Assembly (NCBI GenBank): GCA_950106755.1
Contig: OX467084.1
Coordinates: 38,815,213-38,879,212, forward strand
Source: Climacium dendroides
Taxonomy: Eukaryota > Streptophyta > Bryopsida > Hypnales > Climaciaceae
Direction of reading: 5' to 3'
DNA length: 64,000 nucleotides
Part shown: positions 49,786 through 61,798 of the stretch, one piece after another
Layout of the letters: each line of letters starts with the position of its first letter
How positions within the stretch are numbered: position 1 is the stretch's first letter
Position numbers and translations under genes: made by a program
Notes under the pieces: model-generated
Seen by the model: only the letters and a program-made list of their open reading frames with translations
Databases searched by the model: none
What the model was told of the DNA's origin: nothing

Positions 49786-51194
49786 CATAAAAAATGAAAA
49801 AAAAAACTTGATGTATACCTCAGAGTGACACTCTCCTGATTGTGCCAGCTATCTATAGTATAGGATTTTATTAAGCTTGAAATCTTGAACAACTATTGCT
49901 AGGTGGCGCAATCAAGAGAGTGTCACACTTAGGTGCACATACCTTGTGTGCATGCATAATCAACAATTGATTCCTAGACTCCTTTCTCTATCATGTTGAG
50001 GGTACTAGAGATTAAGATAGACAAACCTATTACCATCCCAATTAGCAATTTGAATATCTTGGAGGCAACTCTAAGAGGGTCACATATTTTTCAGTAGTGT
50101 ATGCTTGTTTTATGAATCAAATTCAAATGGAATTATAATTTTCTAATTAAATTTATAATTTCTATGAATTTCTAAAGTAGTCTACCATGAAATTACAAAA
50201 CTACTCATAGAGTGGAGTTACAAACATCCTATAAACAATCCATAATTGTTCTCCCATATATCCAATGGTACTTAAATATTCACCATTATTTTAAAAATTG
50301 ACACATTATCTGTTGTTGAAGTGATTTTGTCAAAAAATGATTAAATTTGGATGAGTTTTGGGATGGAATTAGGGCCAAATATAGGATGACGGAATTGGGT
50401 AGCAAGTGGAAATGGATTGATGATTCTAAATTCAAATTCTACTGTAATGTTTTTGGTGAAAAATAAATGTGTATGGAAAGGAAATTCAAATACATACCTT
50501 ACATTTGATGGTATCAATTTCTCCATTTTTGTTCACAGAGACCATCAATCATTGAACACTCCATCAAGCTCCATTCCGATCTCCTCATACTTGAATGTGA
50601 TATTTGGTATAATAAGTTCAATTTTATTGTGTATAATAAGTTCATGTCAAGTACACAATGCTAATTGGTCATTACAATACTGAAAAATTGCTCTTTTTGG
50701 TCACTAGTTACTAAAAATTTGTCCTTTTGGGTCACTGGTTATTGAAAATTTGTCCTTGTTGGTCACTATTTACATCTTTGATTTCACGTATCTAATGAAG
50801 CAAGATATACCAAGGTACTAACTAATGCTTTCTCAACATTAGGTGAGGAGTTCAAACCCCATGACTTGTGATTTTTTTTTAATTAAGTTGTCTTTTAAGA
50901 ATGCTGAAACGACATGCAATAATTGATCGAATTGACATGATGTAAGAATTCAGTAAAGGTACTTTAAGGTAAGTCCTAGATACATGGTTTTTGAGGAAGT
51001 TTTCTTTAAAATACCCAATCTTTCATTATACAATTTCTAATTGAATATTGCACTTAATATTTTCCTTTTTCTTGTAGTAAAAACAAGCTTTTGTGCAATT
51101 TTGCTATAACCAATCTAGGCAATGCTAGCTATTATCTTAGGATTAAGTTTCTTTGTTCACAGTTAGGAATCTTTCTTTTCAAAATCATATGCAA
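49786..51194. other. AT-rich intergenic DNA with a short tandem repeat
   Basis: Three copies of a unit of about 33 bp ('ttggtcactagttactaaaaatttgtcc' type) occupy 50690-50775. No gene seen. Confidence 0.5.
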
Positions 51195-51990
51195 TGCAAA
51201 TTCTCAAAGACTTTGACATGGAAGCTTGCACACTAGTAGTACCAATGATAAAAAGACTTCACCTCGGAAAAGAGGAAGATTAACTTCAAGTTGATCCTAA
51301 AGTTTTCAAAGGTTTGTTGGCATGCTCATGTACTTAGTCTATACAAGTTGAAAATTCTCTATGCATTTGGAATTCTAAGTCACCTTATGCATAATCCTAG
51401 GGTGCCACATATGGAAGTAGCTACCCACATTCTCAAATACATCCAAGGATCACTCAACTTTGGAATATATTACAAAAAACACCACATCACATCTATGATT
51501 GGCTACACATGCGCAAACTAAGAAAATTGCAAAACCGATCAGAAATTCATCACTAGATGATTGGATGTTTAAATAAGTTAGTGGACCAATCTTTTGGTTC
51601 TCTAAAAAACAACATACGGTGGCAATTTTGTCCACAAATGCAGAAGCCAAAGCCTTAACTGAAGGAATTTGTGAAGCTTTACAGTTAAAGACATTGTCTT
51701 CTAAGATTCAAGGAATTATAAACTTATGTCAAACCCTATCACGATCTTTTGTCATTACCAAAGTATTCTTAAAATTGCTTGCAACCCGGTACATCATAAA
51801 TAATTGAAACACATTGAATTGTGGCTTCACTTTATTACAAAAAATATAGTGGGGTTAAGTTTCAATAAGGGTATTCCAAAAAGTTGTCTTGACCACAATT
51901 TTTGTCCATGTTGGTGTGTCAAACAAGTTTATCTTTTAATCATAATAAAGTATAACTTCACCAAATGTGGTTTTAACTATTTACACTTAT
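51195..51990 (+). pseudogene. Ty1/Copia retrotransposon fragment: end of reverse transcriptase and RNase H
   Basis: Read across shifting frames, the order is that of Copia pol. It has YAFGILSHLMHNPRVPHMEVA followed by LKYIQGSLNFGIYY at 51352-51472, the serine-lysine-K-Q switch near 51600 and STNAEAKALTEGICEALQLK at 51628-51690. It ends with KHIELWLHFITKNIV at 51804-51850. Several stops and frameshifts break it, and no LTR is visible at either side. It is an old, dead fragment. Confidence 0.8.
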
Positions 51991-54900
51991 AATGTATCAA
52001 GAATAAAGAATTTATTATAATTAAATAATTTTTTATATTTTTGATTATTTTTTAGTCAAAAAAAATTGTATCTTACATACCTAGAATCCTTAAATCCAAG
52101 CATTTGGAATATCATGCAATTTCATTTTAATATCATTTTTGGATATGACTTATGTTTGGTTGTGGATTATATAAAATGATTCATTTTATGAATATAAAAT
52201 TAATAAATTGTGCACTATGATGCTTGCAAATGTATATTGTAGCATTGTCAATTGACAATGCTACAATTGACAAGTTGACTAAGCAATTTATACCAATAAG
52301 TTCAATAGATTCAAAAATAATAAAAATCCAAAAAAAATTCTTTTAGAAGATACATTTTGATTTCATTTATATGCAAGATTTTTATTTTACTTTATAGTCT
52401 TTTTAATTGATCAAGATGAAAAAAATAAACAGACTTTGGAGGTTTTGAGCAAAAATTACCTAATTAGTATGTCCAAATAGTGATACCCTTATTGAAACTT
52501 AATCCAATGTCAAGGACTATTAAAACCATGTATATGCGAACCAAAGACCAAATTGTTGATATCATATCAAACTGCTAAGCAAGCAATGCTTCATCAAACT
52601 GAGGGATGAGATGGAATGTCATTGCAAGAAATATTGTTCCCTTTTTGTAGCGTTCTTGCAAAATCCATATTTCAACATTGAAGTACTATGAATATTAGAA
52701 GTACTACATAGTGGAACAATCTTAGCCGTTGATTTGAGAAATCGACGGCTAAAAATACCATTGTAAGTACTATGGACTATTTGACAATGGTCCCATTATT
52801 TTAAACACTATGCAAATTGACAACGACTTGTACACTGTCCAACAATTATCCTAGGCACCAATCATACATCAAGGTGTATCACATTCTAGTGCTAACAATT
52901 GCAATACTTCACTATTGATCAATTAAATCAACCTATTTGTCTATTTGTACATTGTCATGGTTGTCATATAGAAGTAGAATCGTGAAGTATTGAAGCAATA
53001 GCAACCACTGCTGCCAAGGACTCCAGGTCTTCTACATTGTGAGCTTGAGTATGTTGCACTGAAGTCTCTATGAGTTTGTTGCATGGCATTCATAGGGATT
53101 CCAAGAAAATGCTTGTTGATTGCAACGTTGTCAATTGCAAAGGATTCCTCCATGATGGATTGGATATGGTAGCACAATTTGTTCTTTGAATTGTGGTGGA
53201 ACATGACTTAGAGCAAAGAAAGAACGCCGTAATCAACATTTTTCAACATCCATTCACAATGCTCCCATAGGCAACACATGTGGCATTCATCACAAACGCC
53301 TTCCTCTATCATCTTCTATTGGGGAGAATGAAAGCTTCTAGAGATCCATTCTTCTTTTCCATCACCGCACATTGCATTCTTGAGGTTGAAAACAATTGAC
53401 TTTTGACGGGATGTAGATTGGTGTGGAGAATTTTCTTCCTAGACACTTGTTACTAAGCACAACACAAGTTCTCCAGCGTACATGCACCATCCACAAGGGA
53501 TAGTACACATTCATCTCATGAAAAGCATAAGCATTTTTAGATTTTGATTGTGTCCACTTGACAACTTTTGTTTTACTCCGCAAACAAGTGATGAAGAAGG
53601 ATATTCTCTATAACAATCCACATCTTGATATTAGTAGACCGGTCCAAGCCTAATGAATGCAGCATGCAATGACAAGATCTCGTTTGGTTTTATCCTCCTT
53701 AAGGAAGACATTCATGATGAATGCTGCCTGCATTGCCTATGAAAGCATCGTGAATGGATGCTGAAAGATGCTGAGCACAACATCCCCACTATTTTGTACC
53801 ATCTTCCAACATACCCAAAAGTACAAGATCACTTTTGTTGTAGACATCCCAGACATGAATGTGAATAAACAACAACTGTTCATACAAACATGATGGAAAA
53901 GCGATCACCTTGTTGCTTTGGGGAAATAATTGACTATGGATCATTCTTATTCGAGTCAAAAATAAAGAGAATCCTGCTACAATGATGGTACTCATGCTAT
54001 AGTAAAGGGACTAGTACTATATTGAAGGCCAAAATACTATATTGAGTATACTAATGCTACAAATGGGGTTTCAAGAATATACTAAGGACGAGAGTACTGT
54101 ACACCAAAGGGAGACCACATTGTAATGTTAAAAGAAATGCTACATTCAATTTGAAAGTGAAAATGTTGTATTGAAAGAAGAAATGCTATGTTGAAGGGAA
54201 AGTAGCTATATTGAAGGTGAATTGCCTTATTGTGGTTCGTATAAAGCTATGATACTATAGCCCGTATAAAGCTATAATATGACAATGTTTTAATTTGGAT
54301 TTCTATGTGAGAAATATTACAAAGTGTGTTGCAAAAAATTAATATTGACTACCTAGCTTGGTCTTTGTATAGGCCACATTTTTGCACACCTTGAAGATAC
54401 ATGGGCAACAACCTGCACACGATAACAAATGATGAGGATCCCCTTGACACATGAGCTGCAACGTAACCAACAAGCCAAACACATGCAAATATTGAAACAA
54501 TACTATGGAAAAAAAAGACAAATCGTCACAAAAAATAGAAACAACGAGGTATAAATTAATAATAAATAGAAAATCATAAACAAAAAATTCCTTAAAATTG
54601 GCCATTTGAGAGGACTTGATGAGTTGATGGTAATCAAATTCCACCAAAAAATTGGAAGTTGACACCTTTTTCAATGTTTAGAAGTGCTCCTACAAGGGAG
54701 CCCTATTTGTATGGACCTAAAGAACATAAAATAATATATTTTAGATGCCCCTTGATAGGCATATGTCCACCTAGTGTGGAAACAGATCATTGATTGAAAT
54801 TTTCAACTTTAAATCATTCAATTTGAGTACTCTAAACATAATGAAAACCCCTAAATCTCAAATGTGACAAATTAACAAAATTGACTTTTTCATTTAGGAT

Positions 54901-55019
54901 TTAGTCCTAAGAACATGAAATATCTATTGGACATGTCTAATTTGATGGTCATCAAATCCCTTATTTCTTAGAAATTTAAAAAATCATTTTCAAAATCCTA
55001 AACATGAAAAATTTTATGA
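51991..55019. other. Intergenic DNA, no gene recognised
   Basis: A perfect 26-bp palindrome lies at about 52240-52265 (GTAGCATTGTCAA and complement). Between 52940 and 54000 several minus ORFs of 68-87 residues with mixed composition follow each other and could be remnants of one decayed gene, but I recognise no domain. 53990-54240 has repeated 'ctatattgaagg' words. Confidence 0.4.
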
Positions 55020-55190
55020 GCAATTTCATTAAAATGGAGATATTCTTGTAGAATGACACTACATTCCATTAAAATGGCACTAAATATGTCAAAGATGACA
55101 CAACATTCCATTAGAATGCCACACGGAGTATGAAAAATGACAAAAAATCACCGCCATTTTGATGAAATTGCCCATTTTTCTATTGAGCAC
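55020..55190. mobile_element. MITE with GCAATTTCAT ends
   Basis: The left end GCAATTTCATTAAAATGG pairs with the right end (reverse complement GCAATTTCATCAAAATGG). Inside are repeated 'acattccattaaaatggcac' units. It is related to 14741-14899. The right end abuts the RNase H1-like fragment. Confidence 0.6.
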
Positions 55191-55194
55191 CACT

Positions 55195-55375
55195 AATTCC
55201 CTTAACGTGTCTCACAATCAGTCCAATCGTAGTAGATCCCAGGATTGTAACCTCGCTTGGTCGCTTCAGAGTATAAACTTTGCACACCTCTGAAGACTCG
55301 GTAGGAGCACAACCCATAACCTGGTCCCTTGGAGGTACCACCGGTTGTCGAAGTGCTGTTGGTTGATCCCAACGT
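55195..55375 (-). pseudogene. Fragment resembling an RNase H1 N-terminal (caulimovirus VI-type) domain
   Basis: One minus frame, open for about 55 residues, contains G-Y-N-P-G-I-Y-Y-D-W-T-D-C. This matches the G-x-x-P-G-I-Y-x-x-W-x-x-C core of the RNase H1 N-terminal domain, found in eukaryotic RNases H and many plant transposon proteins. A frameshift follows (V-K-G would be next) and a MITE cuts the remainder. A remnant only; the identification rests on this one motif. Confidence 0.4.
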
Positions 55376-55432
55376 CTACAGTATATCTCTGATCAAGTAC
55401 CACTGTTAGTACCAGCAAAGCTTCGAGACATC
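55365..55432. repeat. 68-bp near-identical direct repeat, copy 1
   Basis: Starts GATCCCAACGTCTACAGTAT. It matches 57448-57515 with one mismatch in 68 bases. The flanks of the two copies are unrelated apart from this block. Confidence 0.85.
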
Positions 55433-56309
55433 AGGAAGGACTGTCTGAGGAAAATTTCAGCCTACCCCTTACCATGATGGCTTTGAAGGGGAGAAGGAGG
55501 GAAATGAAGACATAAGGACATATGCACTTGAAGACATAAGGACATATGTGTTGTCATGAGAGATGCGTGGGCTTGGATTCTGCATTGGGTGGCATTTGCG
55601 GAGTTGTGGAGGTGTCAAAGGAGGTTTGGAGTGCCCAAGACGTCAACGGGATCTCCGCATCTCATTTGAAGACCTTAAAACCCTTGACCTCCATGTAGAG
55701 GTTTTGGAGACTCATCTATCTCAAGTTGAATTTCTCACATGATGAAGTGAGAGTTTTTGCCTTGTCGACTTCATCTACACATGCTACCATTCTTTAAGAA
55801 TGGCATTGGCTTGACTTTGTAATTCTTTGTGAGGTTTTTCTAGTTTCTTTAGAAGCTTTTCCTCACGTTTTATTAGTAAAGGAGTGGTTGTGAAACTACT
55901 TTTTACACCTAGTATACTAATTACTATAGATTTTAAATTTTTTTTTACTATACTATGGATGTTGTCAATGTTAGTGTTGATGGTGATAGGATGTTTTTTG
56001 CATTGCTATCATTATTTGCAAGCTTTTACCAATTGTGACTCACATCACAAGTCATGAGGTGTTTTCCCTATGACCACAGTGTCCACCGTTGGTCAAGAGC
56101 TATTGGGTCTTGGTGTGGTTAGGTTGCTAGCCAATTACAAGGTCTATTGTTTACTTATTGCACGCTTTTTCCCATGTTGGCTCGATATGATCTTGGCACG
56201 ACGTGTTTGTGCACGTCAATATGTACAAATGAAAATGTTTATAGAAGAATTGGTTGATTTTGATGACTTGTAAAGTAATTTTTTTAAGATAAGACAACCA
56301 AACTATTGA
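55433..56309. other. Intergenic DNA
   Basis: 55500-55760 has balanced composition and a plus frame with E/V/L-rich content that might be an exon remnant, but no domain is recognised. The 67-residue plus ORF at 56070-56273 is also unrecognised. Confidence 0.35.
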
Positions 56310-57271
56310 GGCAATCCAATTTCACTATTTTATGTAGTCCTTAGGCACCTAGATAAGGTCTCATTTGGATGAAAGTACCTAAAAAATGGATGAATACGTA
56401 TATTTGTGGCAAACAAAAATATTACAAAAGAGGATATATTGGTTGAATCTTTATTTATAAATTGTATTTGAGACTATTACAAGTTATTTTTGTTCATTTA
56501 TAGAATATTTTATATATAGAGTATTTTACATGTGGTGTTGTAAAAAATTCGATTTACTTTTCGATTTTCATTATTTCCAAATTTCTTCTAAAACTTGATC
56601 ATAAAGATGTTTTTTTTCTTTGGCCCTCCTAATCTCATCTATTTCTTTTGTGATTATTTTTTTCCATGATTTTTTTATTGAAGAAATTTTTGAAATATAT
56701 TTGTATTTCTTTACCCCCATATGAGCATTCCATTTTTCTTCATAATTAAAAGTCTTATTACAAAGGGAACAAATGTATATATTTGAAGATAATTTTTTAT
56801 TATTATATAGAATTATATAGAACTATATTTATAATGTTTCCTAAGATTCAAAAAATGTTGATAAAAAAATATAAAGTTTAATTCAACAAATTTAATATAA
56901 AGTTTTTTAAAATTTTAAAATTTTAATTGAATATTTATAAAATTAGAATTTTTTTATTATTACTTTGTATATCAAGCTAGTATAAAAGGAACATGTTTAT
57001 GCTTTCTCTTTTCTATCAAATGATATGCAAGATATTTTTGCAAGATGTATAAATATTATTAAGTATTTTGAAAAATATTATATAATATCAATTTACATCT
57101 TCTCATAATATTTGCAAAAACTTTGATTTATAAAGAATTAAATGAATATTTAACAATATTATGATTTTAGTTGTTAAGACTTTTAGTTGTTAAGAAGAAG
57201 AGAAATAATGCAATTGGAGGCAATTGAAGACAATTATACTAACTGCACAAAATAGTGAAATTAGGTTGCCC
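56310..57271. mobile_element. Inverted-repeat element of about 960 bp carrying a zinc-finger ORF
   Basis: The left end GGCAATCCAATTTCACTATT and the right end (reverse complement GGCAACCTAATTTCACTATT) form inverted repeats of about 27 bp. I do not see a matching target duplication. The interior is very AT-rich except for the ORF at 56571-56812. Confidence 0.5.
56571..56812 (-). CDS. Small Lys-rich ORF with C2H2-like zinc finger, no Met start (fragment)
   Basis: Seen: a minus frame of about 80 codons, open from a TAG upstream to a TAA at 56571-56573. It contains C-S-L-C-x12-H with the expected aromatic F (C-N-K-T-F), that is C-x2-C-x12-H, but the second zinc-binding His is absent. It is followed by a strongly basic, helical tail (K-K-S-W-K-K, then E/K/R-rich to L-E-E-I-W-K). 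No ATG opens the frame before the finger, so it is a fragment or a 3' exon. It lies inside an inverted-repeat element, so it may be part of a transposon protein. Function unknown. Confidence 0.35.
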
Positions 57272-57447
57272 TACACTAATTTCTTGACATTTGACACTAT
57301 ATAATTATTTTCAGCTATTGTATAAGAACTATTTTTGAATTAGGTATTGTTGTAATTGGGACTCATAAACCTCCATGTGTACAAATGGAAATATTCTTAG
57401 AAATATTTGTTGAAGTAACTTTGTTGATGTAAGGCAACATTGATGTA

Positions 57448-57515
57448 GATCCCAACGTCTACAGTATATCTCTGATAAAGTACCACTGTTAGTACCAGCA
57501 AAGCTTCGAGACATC
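57448..57515. repeat. 68-bp near-identical direct repeat, copy 2
   Basis: See 55365-55432; one base differs (gatcaag against gataaag). The nearby minus ORF at 57329-57622 runs through it but has no recognisable domain. Confidence 0.85.
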
Positions 57516-58959
57516 GATCGATCCAACAATTGCTGAAGAACAACAACGAACAGCAGGTCAGCAACGAAGAACAGCAGGAGTAAAAGCTCAACTGTCATCA
57601 TTCCTTGCGTCCAGTCCTTCATCTGCTGATCATTATCGCCCCTCTACTTCCTCATTATCGATCCTCCCTCTGTACAACTTAACTAATTAATAGCAACATT
57701 TGTTTATTGGTAGCATCTCAGTGCGTCGGAGTGTCGTCGACAGACACTTGTCCATCCAACTCGCTCCTTATCATTCACCCAGTGCACATCATTCACTCTT
57801 GTGTTAATGACAAAGTGTGTTCAGCACATATGAGTCTATTGATTAGTATTCTCCTTCAGTCCTTTGCCTGTGTTTGTATTTGTCTACATATGAGATATTT
57901 GGTCAGTCTTAACTAAATTACAGAGACATTCAAAAGCTATGCAGCTTCATGTGACCCAGACTAAGCTTGATCAAAGTTTCATGTGGTGCCACGTGTTGCC
58001 ATGAGAAGTTTAAGTCATGCATTCATGCTCCGAGAATGGATTTGGTCATATTGGTAACACTTCATAAACTTATGTCATAATATTGGAGAGGATAATGAGG
58101 TTGAATATCTCTAATTTCAAAAGCCATTGTGGAGGAGTTGCTCAACTCTACCCACTTAATCGGTTAATCCTTGCATAGTTCAACTATTGGGTAGCAATAG
58201 TGTTTTACTAAACTTGGGGCTCAATCTTGTTAGAAGTTTTAATACTTATTCATAGGATTGTAGGATTTAGCACTACTTAACCCCTAAATGCCCAAGGCCT
58301 TTTTTGAGCTTCTAGAAATTTATTCTAAATTGAATAAAAATTCAACATTTTGATAAGTTGTATCACTTTTTTTTAATTATAACCTTACAAATTCAAACTA
58401 AACATGTTAGAGATCACATAGGAAAAGAAAGTATAATAATATCACTTATGGATTAAAAGATTATAATATTTGATCATGAGGGTGTTAAAATTGTGAAAGT
58501 GATTTGAAGTCTTTCAATCCTCTTTTCACATGTCAAATCTAAAAATTTGGTCACCAAAAAAATATGAGGATATATAGCCTAACATGCACAACTCCAATCA
58601 ATTTATGGCTTTTCAAAATTTACTCTACAATTTTTAAAAATAAATTTTTAATGTGATTTTTTCTCCAAGATCTAGTGAATTTGAGGCTCATTTCATAGAG
58701 CCTTCAACACTACGGAAAGTCTAGATTGTATGGTGACATACTTGCACAAAATCTTGAATAGAAAAATCATAATCAATCATTTTCAAAATTAAACTTTTTA
58801 TGCTAAAACTAGACTTCAAAAAAATTCAAAATATAAACTACTAAAAATAGCAACTTGGTTAGGTTTAATTTAAAACTTCAAAGTATTCTCAACACCAAAA
58901 TTTGGTGCCTCGGGCTTTGAGGAGAAAATTGGCATTCTTTCCTCTTAATTCCTAGTTGA
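57516..58959. other. Intergenic DNA, no gene seen
   Basis: A lone TTAACCCCTAAATGCCCAAG motif at about 58277 resembles the ends of the TTAA-flanked elements, but no partner end is found. Confidence 0.45.
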
Positions 58960-59720
58960 CATGAATTTGGGAAAGTTTGGAAGAAGGGCCTACTTTTTAG
59001 CCTCTTTTTAATTATTATTTTAGTCCAGCCGGGATTAAAATTAATTTAGTCCTAGATTAATCGAGTATACCAATTCTCACAAAGCTTTTGAATCTCTGTC
59101 CCGTTATAATTAGTAGGACAGCTGTCATGTTGAAATCAAGAGAACATGGAACCGCTGCAATCCAGATACAGTGAGCAATTTTTTTTATGTGTTTGGATTT
59201 GCTAATGTTTCCAAAATGGGACATGCGGCAGGGGACATGCATGTTCATTGTGTGCAACTTGACACTATGCACAGACTTTGATCGACACATCTGCAGGTTC
59301 ATCCTGAATTGACATTCATAAGTGTTTGCAAACACCTGGAACAATTTGTAAGAGTCACTGGCCGCTCAGCCATATTGGAAACTAGAACTGAACTTTGATG
59401 ATGAAATCATGACTCTTCGATGGGGCAACACTGAACAGAGCGACTGTGGTTACCTGACTAAATCAAGCCAGCCCGGAACTTGAATTTGATTAATTCATGC
59501 CGACCTCTGGAATACACAAAATCTATGAAATACAGAATACCGCTCCGCTCCCATGAATAGCAGCCTCATCGGCATTCACCTTATCAGTCACATTCGCGCT
59601 CACGCTCAGAATAATATATCACCACTCCATTTTCTAAATATATTGAAATTATAGCAGAATTGGTCCATATGTGCCCACTCAAAGAATCAAGAACATCCTA
59701 CCATACCCTATCCTACTATT
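58960..59720 (-). repeat. Truncated copy of the B 3' flank
   Basis: It matches 12030-12600 in the same orientation ('cctggaacaatttgtaagagtcac', 'gaactttgatgatgaaat'). No B coding sequence follows; the copy is joined directly to an oppositely oriented D module at about 59725. More diverged than B1 against B2, so older. Confidence 0.7.
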
Positions 59721-59724
59721 CGAG

Positions 59725-60595
59725 TTTGACTGGTCGTAGAGCTCCAGATTTCCTTTGACAAGTTAATTTCCGCGACTCCGAGTGCCTGATTGGATAAATT
59801 AAATCGAGAAGAGTTTGGCTGTGATAGCTGATAAGTGGAGGAGCTAGACGGGCGGTTCCGCCATGTGTCGGTATAAATAAAAAGTCGGCTTAATTAGTCG
59901 TGTCTGGAGGTCTGTTACGCGGCATCATTCCTATCCTCTCAGAAATCTATGGTGTGACACAATGATACGAACGAATCGCATTCTCTGCTCAAGCACACTG
60001 CCCAAAAGCGTTACTTTGGATTTGGCGACAGGTCACGGAACTCGTCTGACTGGACCTTAAGTCCTTAACCCACCACCTCAGTGAAGGAATTCGGGGTGGA
60101 CATGCTCCACATTCCACACTGCACGAATTAATCAACAAATTGGAGCTGATTGGTGTTTTTCCTCGTTTGAAAAGGTCTCACTGAAACTGTCTGGAACATG
60201 ATTCTTCCTGAAACCAAGAGGTTTGGTCGCCTGGGTAGCTAGGCTAAAGCAAACATAGAACAAAAGGAATTTTCCTTGCACTAGCTAGCCACTCCAGAGT
60301 TCGAATCAACTACTTCAAGCGAACTGTATGGGTCAAAGCATCCTCCGTTCTACAACTGTCACCAAGATGTCAACTAATTACCGGCATCCGTGAAGCAAGC
60401 TGACGATAATGTGACTTGCACAGCCTAGACGTACATCATGCAATTCAGATTACACAGACTGGCGGTACGTGAATCCTTCGTGATGGGATGTCTGAATGAC
60501 GACCAAATCGATCATGCTCAACTTCTCCAAATTCCGACAATTATTTGTGGGTCGACTCACAAGTTGAGTAACTGAGTTGCTATCACTTTGGGGAT
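59725..60595 (+). repeat. D module plus A upstream region with the A gene deleted
   Basis: It matches, inverted, the D copies and then 16060-16490. The homology ends at 'gagttgct', just where the A TATA begins, and jumps to 'atcacttt', the start of the B upstream region (left-arm equivalents about 16056 and 14320). The core promoter, CDS and 3' flank of an A gene are therefore missing. Confidence 0.75.
59872..59880 (+). promoter_or_regulatory. Conserved TATA box of D module, copy 3
   Basis: The same GGTATAAATAAAAAGTCGGC as in the other three copies, plus strand. Confidence 0.55.
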
Positions 60596-61798
60596 GTTAA
60601 CTAATTATAAACATCCAAAGTGCTGTGAAGTTTAGGTTTTGGACATTGATATGACAAGGTTAGATACAATGACAAAAATTCATTATGACCGAATTTATGA
60701 TATTCATGAGTTAATGACTAATATATTTGAACAAAGATATATTAAGGAAAAACTGTGCAAATTTTTTTGAAAATATTCATTCAAGCGTTAAAGGGTTCAG
60801 ACGCAGTTCTCACAAATTGATTGTTTAGAAATTAACTTTAGAATCAATATTCTCAAGCCTATAGTCGTCATGGTTGCCGAAACTTGATTAGCTCGAATAT
60901 TTTATTACCTCCAGACGTGTAGTTTTTTCTTTGTGAAATCAATGAATTGAATTCCAATTTGATGAATCGAAAGCGTAATATTGAGTGGCATTTCAGTCCG
61001 TCGGTAAAGCCCTGACTGTGCTTGACCTTCCAGTTGTGATCGAAACACCGGAAAGAGTTTCAATTCGATTTCATGGAACAAGGATTGGCAGCATATATGA
61101 CCTTGAATGCCCGTTTGACGTGCTGAAGCAGCTGCCAGCTCCACGTTCAAGTGAAAAACTCCCTCAAATGAATGGCTGGTGGTTAAATTCAGTCCGTGAC
61201 CAGCTTGTTGAATTCGGTCAACAAGCAAAGTTAACAAGACCCGAAGTGAGCCAGGACTTCCATTTAGCGTGCACAATGTGGTCACACCAGCTCTGCTCGA
61301 CCCTGGAATTTCCAAATTTTCACTCTGCTCGCAAACTCCTATACACTGTTAGAAATATTTCGCAAATCAATGACTATCGGTCTAACTGGGGCCATCTTGA
61401 TCAAACAGTTCCAACTGTCGCATGTTGTGAGGTCTAGCTGGGCTTATCTCAACGCTCGGAAGTGAACTGAAACTGAAATTACCTCTCTAACAAATTCAAG
61501 TTCAAGTTTGTTTGGAACTCTCATCGGGGCTTTCATGGGTGGACAGCGTCAGGCAGACATAATTCCATTCACGGTATTGAAGTTGCCGTGTTTTGATAAA
61601 CTAAGCAGTGATGGCCAGCATAGCAATTTCCTATTAATTTGTAAGTTTCATGCCCTGTATAAATGGACACAAGACGAATGATGGGTTCACAACTCCAGCT
61701 TATCAAAAGCAACTGCCTTTCGGTTCCTTAGCAAGTGATAATTTTGATATTAAGTCTCACATACTTTCATCCGAGGCTTGCAACCGTCATCATTCAAA
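60596..61798 (+). other. B2 upstream region
   Basis: It matches 13000-14310 inverted. It has about 180 bp at 61060-61240 that B1 lacks, and lacks the dispersed repeat found in B1. The plus ORF at 60985-61437 and minus ORF at 60905-61315 are not open in the left arm and are not called. Confidence 0.6.
61658..61664 (+). promoter_or_regulatory. TATA box of B2
   Basis: TATAAATGGACACAAGAC on the plus strand, 141 bp upstream of the B2 ATG, the same as in B1. Predicted transcription start near 61690 and leader of about 110 nt without intron. Confidence 0.65.

Noticed and set aside
52940..53995. Series of minus ORFs of 68-87 residues with mixed composition
   Set aside because: They could be an old gene remnant, but no domain or conserved copy supports it.
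60985..61437. 150-residue plus ORF upstream of B2
   Set aside because: It starts at GTG and is not open in the homologous left arm, which lacks 180 bp and carries a repeat. It is probably promoter DNA.
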